Of a stretch of 64,000 nucleotides of DNA, positions 35,305-46,328 are shown piece after piece. The position numbers and the translations under genes were made by a program. How positions within the stretch are numbered: the stretch's first letter is position 1; the number at the start of each line of letters is the position of its first letter. Below the pieces are notes generated by a model. It did no database searches and was not told the DNA's origin. It saw only the letters and a program-made list of their open reading frames with translations. The stretch is from Lasiosphaeris hirsuta (taxonomy: Eukaryota; Ascomycota; Sordariomycetes; Sordariales; Lasiosphaeriaceae), in assembly GCA_030549175.1 (NCBI GenBank), contig JAUKUA010000006.1:1-64000 (forward strand), given 5' to 3'.

Positions 35305-38300
35305 GGGCTGATATCAAGGCTCAGAACAGTAGAAAGTAAGACAACGTGAGTTAGCAATACATATGGTGATCGGGAAGTCTTGTTTGAGAAGGGAAGACTG
35401 TCCCAATGGAGATCTCCGTCAGCCAAATTCCACCGACTCCAACAGCTGCAATAGATCGGAGCAGCAGGGTCACACCAGTTGGCCTGACAGCCGGCACCCG
35501 ACCTCCCCGAAGGTCTTTGGACCACCTTCAACACCAATGGATTGCTTGGCTGGCCACTGATGCCTAGAACTATCATCAAGTCTGTTCAATCACAAGGCGT
35601 ATCTCCATGCACCGCTTCACACTGGAGGCCCTGGTTTGAACTAGAGGTCATGATCCATCGTGCCCGAAAGCCCTGAGCGAGGCCAGCCCGAGCTTCTGGT
35701 TGGTGTAGCTTAACAAGACCAGATTGCATCTGAATGAATCAGGGATGACACCAAACCATGATATTTCCTAGTCTTGCTTTCTATCTGGAATTAACAACTG
35801 GAGCTCACGTGGCAAAAAGCGTCCGCACCTCCCTGTGGGCTATCTGCATAAATAAGACTTAGGTACCTAGTGGGTGCTGCGGGCACATAATGACACACAA
35901 ACACATGCCGTGGCCGGAACAGCTGCATTGCCCTTCCGCAGTATTGTCGCTGGATGAGTCATGTCCATCCTAACAGGGCCGCCGTGGTATCCTAACGGGG
36001 AGACTGCCAGCACATGGTGATGTCGTTTCACACGCCGTCTCGGAGTCTCAGGGGGGACGGTAGGATAAGTAGCAGAAAGGGCACGCCTGCGGACAGTGTC
36101 ACAGATAGATAGGTTGGAATACAAAGGAGACACGGGAGAAGGGAGCTCTTGGCATATGCACCACTTGACATGCTGTTTGACTACGGCGTTGTAGCTTCGG
36201 TTGAAGCTCGCTCCGTCACTCGCGTGATCAAACATAGAGCTGGTTCACACCTCTGGAGCCGACTTAGGACGGGAGGTTGAGTGATTGCTGTGCCAAAGGT
36301 ACTAGGTGTTGTCTGGTAGGTGTGCTCAGCAAAGGCACTGTAAACCTGGCCACATCCTGTACACCGAAAGTTGGAGGGAACAGGAGGAGGAAGGGAATGA
36401 AACTGATGAGACTAGGAATTGAAGACGACATTTTAACGGGGTTGAGATTGGGATCGATGACCTAAACTACTGTTGCACCCAGTGTGAACCCAGACCTAAG
36501 GGCGCATGCACATTACCGAGAACTGTCTTGGAACCAGATTTGCATGAGGTGAAAGCTGTGAATAATAGCTGTCAACCGCGGCTAAGACGGAGCCAACTTG
36601 TTAGGCGGGAGTGGGTTGAAAGCCGATAACCTCCTTCGATCTGTACCCAGTGGGTACTCTCTAAAGCAGTTGTGCCAACTCTTCCAGAAACCCGTGAGCC
36701 TGAAACTACGGGAAAGTGAGCTACATGGAGTTTTTGCCGTCTTGAAGCAGTGATGCTATTTTGGACTCTCAAAACCAAGACCCGCGGCATCAACTTCACA
36801 GTGTAGCAGCCTGTCCCCGGCGGATGAATATACTTTCGCCCTAAAGTCTTGCTACTATTCCTATTCCGTAGTGTGATTCTGGGATTTGGTTGGAAGATGT
36901 GTAGCTACACAACTTGCCCACCTTTGCCGGTTTCGAGCATTCTCAAAGACATCTAATCTACGAATCAACATCCCACAGGATTCTCGCGACGAAAAACTCT
37001 GGACACGTCTTGAAACACGATTTCGTTCTATTAAAAAGCACAGAGAGATTCGGCATGAATTCTACTACGAAGACTGCAATCTGGGGAACGGGAGGATGAC
37101 TCAGACCACTTCATGCAAAGGGTCCCATAATATTCCGCGCATCCCGCTAGCATGGAACACATCAACGGGCTTCCATAAAGACCAAGACCGATCATCCTAT
37201 TTATACCATTGAGCCAGAGTTCCAGTTTCGATGGGTTTGTCAGTCCCTCCCGGGAGGGAGAAACTGATTTCCAGATTTCGCCATTGGACGATGCACAAGG
37301 AACCGGTTCTCTTTCGCCACTCACGGCAGCTTGCATTGACAACCCTATGCCAAGGCCCATCACACAACGATGTGGCAGCCGATCTTCATCGCCTTGGACG
37401 AACCCCCACTGTGGCCGCGCAAAGATGCCAATTTTGCTGAACCCAGGGATTCATGACAATGCGATCGGTGGAGCAGTCCATCAAGACAGATTGTCCATCA
37501 TGGGCTGGGTCTCGTCGACAGGTTCGAAGCCTGTGCAGATCGAGAATAACACCAGGCCTTCATCGTATTTTTAGCTGTAGGCCGTGCCGGCTGTTACTCT
37601 TCCGCCTATACTAGCAGCACCGCATATTTACCTACGAGCACGACAACTCATGGCTAATCTCAGTTGACTCGGAGCGCAGAAATGGCAGTCTGTCACGCGA
37701 CCATGATATTGCGAAAGAGCCGTCGCTTCAACTCGTAGCTTGGGATTTCGGCGGGTTCCCAAAAGAGACACTGGAGAAAAAAACAACACAGCTGCCAACG
37801 CCGCTCTCCGCGGCCGGGGTTTCAACATTTGGGCCAGCTCCAAGTCATCACAGCAGCACCACGAAGCGCTTGCGGCCTGGACCCAATTCATTCCTTAATA
37901 TCAGCCAGAGACCTCGGCTCGCAGAACTCGGGACCAGTCGCGAGGAGTCGGAGACACGGCCACGCCCTCGGCTCTGCTGGAAATGCAGCGAATAGCCAGC
38001 GGCGCAGCCATCGCCGCGTCGGCCTGCCCTCGCCGCCTCCAACTGCCCCCCCGACGGGCAGCGCCCACGACGTTCGTGAAGCGGGCAGCCAAAACGGCTG
38101 GGCAGCGCTCGAAAGTGGGGAAGGGGGTGCCACGACCCCTTTTTGCCCTCGATTGGTTGGCGCGCCCGCGCTAAACTGGGTTTGAGAGGGCCCGTCCCTG
38201 GAGCTGGGAACGATGTGATGCGATGCGATGCTATATACAGCTGCGCGGTCGGGCCAGGTCTTGGCTTTCCCGGCGTCAATGGGGTTTGGCGATACGGATC

Positions 38301-38333
38301 GCAGGAATTTGAGAGGCGGAGTTGCTTGGCTTT

Positions 38334-38364
<31 letters not shown>

Positions 38365-40223
38365 GCATGTCGTTGTCGTCGTCGTTGTCGTTGTCGTCGG
38401 CGCGATACGACTTGCCAAGGAAGCCCAGAGATGGCATCAGGGTCGGCCACGCTCTTTTGTTTTCCTCCATCGACTGCGCAACCTGCGCGCATTTGGCCAT
38501 CTCCCGCTCCCGACAAATCTAGAAGAATCTCGGGATTTGCAGTCCTCCTGTGCACTGCAGCCAGAGAAACAGCGGGCCGATGGCGGGTGGTCAGAACACC
38601 AAACAGTCCGAGTCGAGTCCTCAATATGGTCTCGGGCTATCAGAACATCAGACTGTTTAGCGTGGCCGACGGGTCCAGAAGGGTCCAAAATGATAGCAGG
38701 GGACAATGGTCTAGTAGATGGTGCTGAGCTGATGAAGTGAGCTGGCGGGAGCGGTTCGCTCGCGTCCCGTTTCAGGATGGAGTGATCCGACAGCCGGCCA
38801 ACCAACCAGCAGCCAGTCGGAGAATTCGGTTTCACAGCTCTCTGCCGAGCGCTGTTCCCGCCGCGCGTTGGCTGCTGACACTGCAAAGGAGCGTTACGCG
38901 CATGCATGCCTCCATGCCTCTGCGGACCAACCTGAAGCAAACAAAGAAGCCATGCAGCGAGGCCAGGCCTGCTGAGCTTATCTCTGATCCCTAAATTCGG
39001 ACGGATGCGCAAACACAGCAAGAAACACGGCCCCAAGCCAACCTGGCCGACGCTGTCGCGCAGTGTCGCACCCAAGGGCCTGCCCCCTGCTTGGCACCTG
39101 CTACCCCAGACCCCCGAGTCCAGACCTCGAGAGCAGGACGCAGAACGAGACACTTGACGCAGATGAAGCGTGTTAAAAAAAATAAGCTTATTTCAACCTG
39201 TCTCTGTTTTGTTTGCGGGGCTCGTCCCTTTTGCGACAACACGGCCACGACTCGTCGAGAAGACGAACCGAAACATAAAGTTGATGACGTCGGACCAAAA
39301 CACCACAAATCGAGACGGCGACCTTCTCTCGAGGTCAAACCCTAATCCCGCAGAGCGTCGCCTCTCTGGAATGCGGTTCTGACAGCCAAGAGCGGCGGAC
39401 CTGCAGAGACAGGCCTGCATTTCTCCTGGGCAGTTCTTGGCCCTTTCTTGGCTCTGGCTTGGCTGTCGCAGTTCTGCCTGCACAGCGATCCCAACAGCCC
39501 CCCCCTTTCTCTTGGCGCAATGAGCTGGAGACACTGATCCGAACCACCCACAAAGCCGCGAACGCTTGTCGCCCTCGGCTCGCCCAAACGCAGGGCAGAG
39601 AGTGAGGGCGACAACCGAGACGGGACCCTAACCCTGTGTCCCCCTTTTTTTTTTTTTTTTGTCTTTTTCCTTCTTGATGAAGCCCAAGATGGACGATGGA
39701 TGGGTGCTGTTTTACGCTACCGCGGCCCCTTGCCCCCCTTCGCCGGGCCTCGCCCGCAGCGGCTCCCACCCCCCCCCCCAAATTCGGTCCAATCTGCCCG
39801 AGGCTCAGAGATCGGAGGCGGCCTAAGCAACACGACATGGGGGAGCCTCAAACACGGTGGAGGGGAGGGAGTAAGTAACCCTTTGACGTGGTCGTGAGGG
39901 TGATCGTTCGCCTGGCGGTGATCTTCTGGAAAAAATACATAGCCTGGCCCGCGCCGTCGCTCCTCCCACCTGTTCTGCTCCATTCCCGCATCATCATACG
40001 ATTCTCTTCTCTTGTGCATTTTTCCTTTGGTTCGGAATCGTCTGAGGGTCTGTGACCGCTGACAAGTTTTTTTGTTTCCATCTTTCGATTCTTCCCTTCT
40101 TGTTTCACACGCTGTTGGCTGGCCATCTCGATTGTTTCCTGTCGCTCCCTTAACGGCCGTATATTTTCGCAGTACATACTACCGACTTGTCTTTGTCTCC
40201 TTTCTCCATCCACTGTTGGCACT
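35305..40223. other. Long gene-poor region
   Basis: No gene could be supported on either strand. Open frames are short or low-complexity, including Gly-, Pro- and Lys-rich shadows of homopolymer tracts. The stretch contains the T13-G22 tract at 38331-38365 and a C5-T16 tract at 39640-39660. The final several hundred bases, pyrimidine-rich near 40.08-40.22 kb, are probably promoter and leader of the carbonic anhydrase gene. Confidence 0.4.
38331..38365. repeat. T13-G22 homopolymer junction
   Basis: Thirteen T are followed by twenty-two G, the same arrangement as at 11799-11826. Next to it is a (GTCGTC/GTTGTC) trinucleotide stretch to about 38400. Confidence 0.9.
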
Positions 40224-41415
40224 ATGGTCGGCCGATTTCTCCAGACCGTGCTCCTCGCCGCCTCGGCGAGGCAGGCCATCGCATCTTGCGCCTACGGGAC
40301 ATTCCTCCACCCCCGGGCCGAGGAGGGCGGCGCAGTTCCCATCAACACATTCGGCTACACCGGGAGCATTGTACGTCCCCTTTTTCTACCCCCTTTTTCT
40401 CCCCCCTCCACCCTCCCCCCCCCTCCTTCTCCTCCCCCAAAAAGTCACGCGACTAACCCTCGTCTAGGGCCCCCTCAATTGGGCGCAACTGGAAGCCGCC
40501 AACGACGTATGCTCGACGGGCACGCGGCAATCGCCCATCGACATGGCCCCGGGCGCCTTCAACATGGTACCGGCCAGCGAGCTGGCGCTCGAGGTGCCCG
40601 ACTTCACCGAGGGCACCGAGTTTGAGAACTTGGGCACCACCATCGAGGTCATCGCCAAGGGCGGCACTCTCAGCTTCAGCGGCAAGGTTTTTGAGCTGCA
40701 GCAGTTCCACTTCCACCTGCCCAGCGAGCATCTTGACAATGGGACGAGCCAAGCCAGTACGTTTCTCTCTTCTCGTATTCTCAAGGGGGAGGGGGAGGGA
40801 TAAGGCTAACATGAGATAGTGGAAATGCACATGGTCTGGCAGTCGGCTGAGCAGGAGATCGCCGTGATTGGCGTCTACATCGAGATCGCGACCGAGGCCA
40901 GCGCCGCGGCTCCGCCCGTCGTGGTGGAGCGCCGCGGCCGCTTCGCGCGCCCCCAGCAGGTGGCTCACCAAAAGCGCCAGAACGAGACCGGGGCCGTCGT
41001 CTCCGCCAAGGCCCCCACCGTCCTGCTCGAGACTATCTTCAGCGTCGTCGACGCCATCGCCGCCCCCGGCACCAAGGTCGAGACGCCGCCGCTCATCATG
41101 TCCGAGGTCCTCGACCTGATCAAGGCCGGCGGGTTCCAGGGGTACGTGTCTCGCTCCATACTTTCTTTGATCTAAGCCGTGAAAATGCTAACACGCTCCA
41201 GATACTCGGGCTCCCTGACCACGCCGCCCTGCAGCGAGGGCGTCCACTGGCTCGTGTCGACGGCCAAGCTGGCCGTGTCGCCCGCCACCTTCCTCAAGGT
41301 ACGCGACATCATCGGCTTCAACTCGCGATTTCCGCAGAACGCGCTCGGCCAGCCGAACCTGCTGCAGGTGGCCGCCATCGCGGCCGCGGCCGTCCAGGCC
41401 CCCATTGCAAAGTAG
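40224..41415 (+). CDS. Secreted alpha-class carbonic anhydrase
   Basis: Four exons (40224-40370, 40468-40756, 40820-41141, 41202-41415), each intron with a GTACGT donor, encode 323 residues. A signal peptide (FLQTVLLAASARQAIAS) precedes the domain GPLNWAQL...RQSPID. The zinc ligands are visible as the His pair in QFHFHLPSEH and the third His in MEMHMVWQ. The substrate-site Thr segment is SGSLTTPPCSEGVHW. The enzyme interconverts CO2 and bicarbonate outside the cell or in the secretory path. Odd feature: between the third His and the later part of the domain there is a basic, Gln/Arg-rich insertion of roughly 35 residues (from VVERRGRFARPQQVAHQKRQ) with a dibasic KR site, absent from typical alpha-CAs. 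Confidence 0.93.
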
Positions 41416-42245
41416 ACGAATCGCCGACTCGGAACGGGGGGGGCGACGGAGAAGGGGGCGTATTAAAACTACTAGACATTTAGACGTGGCGGAGGAGGTT
41501 TCCCATGGGCTCGCGGCCCCTGTGGGCACGGCATTGTTTTGTTACCTGTACGTTGTGTTGATACGATTATCGGCGTTGATACCCCTTTTCAAGAGACATG
41601 CATTGCATCCTGCAGGGCGAGAGCCGGTGGGGAGAGGGAGTCGAGTGGTACGCCGTTTCGGGGATCCCGCGAGGGAGGTATGCGTGACAACCAGTACTTC
41701 TAGCGACACGAAACCTATTACAAAAACTCCTTCAAACCTCCGGCTAGGATGGGCTCGCCCTGCAATGCAATATTGGATTTCAGAACGTTGAGCAAATCGT
41801 AATCTTTGCGTCATGAAAGACGTCACAATTCCCTTTATATATATATATACTATAAAGCCAGACCTATATAGCTCGTCATAGAAACGGATGCAACAAAAGG
41901 TAAACTGGTGGCAATACTAGTTACACCAAGTGCAAACGCGGCTGTGTACGACACCGCCATCCCTAGCACAAAAGGAAAAAACGCCTACTGCTCCAATGAA
42001 AGATATAGTAGACTGCCTGCAACAACAGCCTGGACGGGGCCCTCGACCTCGAGTCTAGTTTCTGCCTCTCGAAAGCATTCACAGAGAGTTCATTGGTTGG
42101 GTGAACGCCACCAAGGGGCGGGCTCGGGACAGCTAGGAGCCCGGGATGACCCGACCGACCGTATTCTTAGTCCCTGGGCCGTACCTCGCAATGCATTTCC
42201 CCTCTTTGTGTTCTTGGAATGCCATTCAGTACACATAGCAGCAGG
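41416..42245. other. Intergenic region
   Basis: No gene is recognised. A short (TA)n tract lies at about 41837-41850. The last few hundred bases should be the SDR promoter. Confidence 0.45.
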
Positions 42246-43211
42246 ATGGCGCCGACGACCTTCGATCCCAGCAAAGACATCCCGAGCCTCACGGGTAAGA
42301 TCATTCTCATAACCGGTGGTAGGTTCGACACTCCCAACCAAAGATACATACGAAATTCTTTTTGGCCGTTCTCACACCCAGTAGGGACCGCTGGAGTTGG
42401 AGCCGGGACCATCACTGGACTCGCCCGCTGCACACCTGCCCACCTACTCTTCACCGGACGCAATGCCGACTCGGCAGAGACGACCATCTCCAAGGTTCGC
42501 GCCGTCGCGCCCGGCATTCGCATCTCCTTCCTACCATGCGATCTCTCTGATCTAGCATCGGTCCAGACAACGGCCAACAAGCTGCTGTCAGATCTCCCGC
42601 ATCTTGACGCACTCATGTGCAACGCAGGCATCATGGCCAAGCCTCCCAGCCTCTCCCGCGACGGCTACGAAATCCAATTCGCAACCAACCATCTCGGGCA
42701 CGCACTGCTTGTAAAAAAACTGCTACCTCTGCTGCAAAAGAGCCCCGACCCGCGCATCGTCATGGTGTCGAGCACCGCATGGAGAGGCGCGCCGTCGGGC
42801 GGAATCCAGTTTCCGAAGCTCAAGAGCCCGCAGGACATGCCCATGGGGCGCTGGTTGCGCTACGGGCAGAGCAAGTTGGCGAATATGCTCTATGCGCGGG
42901 AGCTGGCAAAGAGGTTCCCTGGTGTTCTGTCGTTTAGCATCACTCCCGGTGTTGTCAACACTGCGTTGGTATCGGAGTCGAGCCCGTTTACCAAGGCCAT
43001 CGTTTACCTCACCAGCAGGGTCCAGACGGTGGAAGAGGGCACGCACAATCTGCTGTGGGCTATTACCGCACCGAAGGAAACCATCAAGCCTGGCGCGTTC
43101 TACGAGCCTGTGGGGCTGCTTTCCACCTTGGCGACGAAGGCGAGCAAGGACGAGGCACTGGCAGAGACGTTGTGGAACTGGACGGAGGCCGAGCTGGAGA
43201 AATGGATGTAG
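42246..43211 (+). CDS. Short-chain dehydrogenase/reductase (classical SDR, retinol-dehydrogenase/WWOX-like)
   Basis: Two exons (42246-42318 and 42385-43211) encode 299 residues. The 66-nt intron is a multiple of three and has no stop, so it reads through silently. Splicing restores the cofactor motif TGGTAGVGAGT, which retention would interrupt. The remaining SDR motifs are CNAGIM (about residue 103), the catalytic YGQSK (around 193) and the SITPGVVNT segment. The N-terminal MAPTTFDPSKDIPSLTGK leads straight into the Rossmann fold. It is a probable NADP(H)-dependent oxidoreductase of a fungal group whose substrates are mostly unknown. It has no close functional partner in the neighbourhood. 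Confidence 0.9.
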   Translation: MAPTTFDPSKDIPSLTGKIILITGGRFDTPNQRYIRNSFWPFSHPVGTAGVGAGTITGLARCTPAHLLFTGRNADSAETTISKVRAVAPGIRISFLPCDLSDLASVQTTANKLLSDLPHLDALMCNAGIMAKPPSLSRDGYEIQFATNHLGHALLVKKLLPLLQKSPDPRIVMVSSTAWRGAPSGGIQFPKLKSPQDMPMGRWLRYGQSKLANMLYARELAKRFPGVLSFSITPGVVNTALVSESSPFTKAIVYLTSRVQTVEEGTHNLLWAITAPKETIKPGAFYEPVGLLSTLATKASKDEALAETLWNWTEAELEKWM

Positions 43212-43849
43212 TTGGCGCAGCCTCCGGTTTCCATGTCCAGAGATCAGTGCGGGGTTCAAGCGTCTTTTTCCAGCGATCCATGGATAAAACCCCCATTGGA
43301 TGACTTGGATTGAATGCAGCCCCGCCTAGCAGAACCCCTCTCCTCAACTGTCGCTCAGCCCATACAATCAATGTCCAAATGTCGGGCTGTCTCCGTCTTA
43401 TTTTTTCTCCTTTTCGACAACGTAACCCCCATACAGGTACCGCCCGAGGCCCCTCCTATTGTCGCTATTCCCGCGATATGTGAGGAGTGCCGTAACCTTG
43501 ACCCCCGGAGACTCGAAATTCATCGGTAAGGTTTGTAAGTGGCCCTCACCCTTAGCCGGCAATCTACCTTTTTGGCTGTCGATTTTGTCAATTCGTCTAC
43601 GATGCTATGACATCAATCGTCCCCTCTCTCTCCTTAGAACCTCGGATCTACGCGTCTATCAAGTCATTCCCAACGAACAACAGGTTGGATTTGACTTTTG
43701 GTGGCCGGCTCGGCATGCAGGTTTTTACTGGACTTGGTACCTACCCCATTACCCATTCTGGCAACACCTATGCTTGCCAACACTACGGTTGATACGGTGG
43801 CAGACTACCTTCAACAAGCTGATGTATTGGCCGGTATCCCATCGACACG

Positions 43850-44430
43850 AGAATGGATGGCTTTGCTGATTCCTCGCTCGAATTTGTCAACAAAGTGCCT
43901 CCAACACGGCAAAATAAACCACCTGAAATGCTCTCAGCGAAATCCGTCCTTTCAACCAACCCGGCGTTATTACTGTACTGGCTGCGCAGGAGAAGATACG
44001 AACCGGTCTCCACGCCTCCAGCTTGCAAGACGGTTGGGACCCGCCCTTAGATGCTCAAGAGGATAACTTCGACCCGATACAGGAAAGGGGCTGGTGTTTT
44101 CAGGAGGACATCCTCTCAGGCCGATTTGTGATCTACTCTAGGCAGGAGATCCAGTGATCATGTAGATCCGGGTTGGGCTGCCAATGCATGACTCTAGACG
44201 ATGACGGGGGCGCCAGGATGCTTCCCCAAACCCCTACTTTACAAGACGACCCATTTGGATTCTAGTCAGAAATGCTTCCCTTCTATAGCCAAAGAAGCCT
44301 CTCCTTTACAAAAGACAGACTTCGGATTATTTCAGGCCTGGCGTAAGAAAGTCAGCGGATCGCCTCGGCTGACTACGTGGCGGGAATCTGGCTGTAAGAG
44401 GACACGCATCTTGTGAAATTCGGGACAGTG
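43850..44430 (+). pseudogene. Second HET-domain gene remnant
   Basis: The plus strand carries the downstream half of a HET domain protein: VITVLAAQEKIRTGLHASSL, then ERGWCFQEDILSGRFVIY (44083-44136), SRQEIQ followed by TGA at 44155-44157 where these proteins usually have Trp, then FQAWRKKVS and, in another frame, ADYVAGIWL. The conserved block LPALSGIA that should stand between the last two is missing, so there is an internal deletion as well. No convincing N-terminal half (SHCWG, DSLCIIQDD) was found upstream, where weak patches extend to about 43.6 kb. This copy is on the opposite strand to the HET pseudogene at 34 kb and is not simply its duplicate. Confidence 0.7.
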
Positions 44431-45597
44431 AGCACAGCTAGCCTCGAGTGTTGGTCAGTTCGCCGATCGAAAAAGGGGATGAAGCACAGTCCCGGCGAAT
44501 GGGGGCTGCATGTCACTAGGCTGGTACTCTATCTTGGTGTCGGCAATTCTGTAGTCGAGTGTCTCGTTTTAGGGTAATACCCTAACGACCTAACAAAGAT
44601 GGTGAGAATTGAGAGCACGAAATTTACTGGTGTGATAGGCTATCACTTTAGTATAACAAGTGAGAAGAGGGCTGAGAGGGAGGGGAGGAGAAGGATCCAA
44701 ATTTTTCAGTGGCTAGTCCTATCTTGAAATTGCGTCTTGCTTCATAATACCATTACTTTCCATGGCTCCCCCGACTTTGGCATTCCCGTCAAGTCAGGGG
44801 AGCTACTACAAGCTCGGCTCAGTCCCGGCTCAGGATTTGCTCAGGCTTTGCTCACATTTGCTCACCTAATTGCCATTTTCAGCACCCTAATTGCCATTTT
44901 CAGCATGCCGAATTGATTCAACTCTAGCCGAGTGGGCCCAGAGTTGGTCCCATAGATAAAAATGGTTAAAATGGGTCACAGTCTTGACTCTTTTGCTTTT
45001 TCGTATTACTTGCCTGACCGCCGGAGACTAAAGTCAGCCTCTGCCAAGTCTCGCGCTTACACCTCCTACAAGCTGTAAGGTGGTTTCACCAAGGGAAACG
45101 ATATCACCAAAGGCATTAATTCAATCAGTCACCGTATTCCATAGACTGAACCCTGCAGAAGGAATTCCTTCTGCAAAGGTTCCCGACCTCAGTACAGGAT
45201 AACGAATGTGAGGCGATTGCGGAGCGATTCCCCTGCGCCATGCGTCACCGCACGTCACCACTCTTCAGTTAACCAGAAAGGAAACTTAGTATGATAGGAT
45301 CCATGGCCATCTGAGTTTATCGAGCACTGCGGAAAGAACAGCAATATTCCGTTTGGCCTCCCACCACATTCCTGAGCAAATCCAGACTCTAATGGAAGGA
45401 GTAGAGTACTCTTCGCTCTTTGGGACACCCCTGACTGTACGGAAGACTAAAAATGTTGGCGATCGGTTGCTTAAGAGGCTTAACGAGGCTAAATTTAGCC
45501 TCTAAGAGGTGATAACTGGCTTTGAGCGGTTTATTAAGGGTGCCAAGTGATTTGCCAATAACGGGTTAGATCTCCCTGTTAGGATAGTGGCCAGGTG
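44431..45597. other. AT-rich gene-free region between two gene remnants
   Basis: No coding sequence is recognised. Short direct repeats occur near 44.83-44.91 kb (CTCAG-GCTTTGCTCA, and CACCTAATTGCCATTTTCAGCA repeated in part). The sequence looks like decayed intergenic or mobile DNA. Confidence 0.4.
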
Positions 45598-46139
45598 GCA
45601 GCCAACGGACTATCACCACCTCCACCCCGCCGGCCCCCGTCGACCCGCGCGGCGTGCCCAGCGGCGGCGGGTACCTCACACCGCCAGCTACCCTTGACGG
45701 CTACGCCACGTACCTTGTGGCGCTGATCAACTAGGGCACGCACCCGTGGTCGGGCGTGAGCATCCTCGAGGCGGCGACGATGAGGAGGTACGTCTTTGCC
45801 GACCTGCTGCGAAGGGGGAGGTGGTGGCGAATCGGACCCGGGCATGAGGGCGTCGTTGGGTTTTGGGACTCGAATGATTTGGAGCTGACGATGAGTACCG
45901 AGTTTCTTCCGGGTGCGCCCAAGAGGTGGTCGGCTTTATTTTTGACCCAACACCAAGGACATTCCCGCCAGGCGGAGGAAGGGAAGCGGCGCGTGGGCGG
46001 GGATTTTTCATGCGTTTTACTGGGTTGACTTCAAGGGGAAGAAGTTGGTGGGTTATCTTTACCAACTTGCTGCCGTTTTTTGGATCCGATGGTGCTGGAG
46101 TTGTACAACAAGCTGGAGCAGTTCGTGTATGCGTCGTGA
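45598..46139 (+). pseudogene. C-terminal remnant of a class C beta-lactamase-like serine hydrolase
   Basis: The plus strand reads PRGVPSGGGYLTPPATLDGY, ATYLVALIN, then TAG (45732-45734), then GTHPWSGVSILEAATMRR, WDSNDLELTMSTEFLPG, and in other frames GIFHAFYWVDFKGKK, FTNLLPFF and DPMVLELYNKLEQFVY ending at TGA 46137-46139. The order matches the C-terminal half of fungal beta-lactamase/transpeptidase-like proteins. At least three frame changes and one nonsense codon make it non-functional. The N-terminal half with the SxxK active site is absent. It lies tail-to-tail with the intact NACHT gene, about 190 bases away. Confidence 0.7.
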
Positions 46140-46328
46140 AACGGGTGGAATTAGTAGGTGAAACGGGCCCTGTTACTGTAGCAGAAGCATGCCTGGGTTC
46201 CTCCGCGAAAGAGGTTAAGGGTGAAGAGAGGGTAAAGATGTGATGTGTAACCCTGGTCAGACTTGAACAGACAACCTCCCGATCTAGGGTCATAAGATAA
46301 ATAGATGGTATAAGTTAGGTATGAACCT

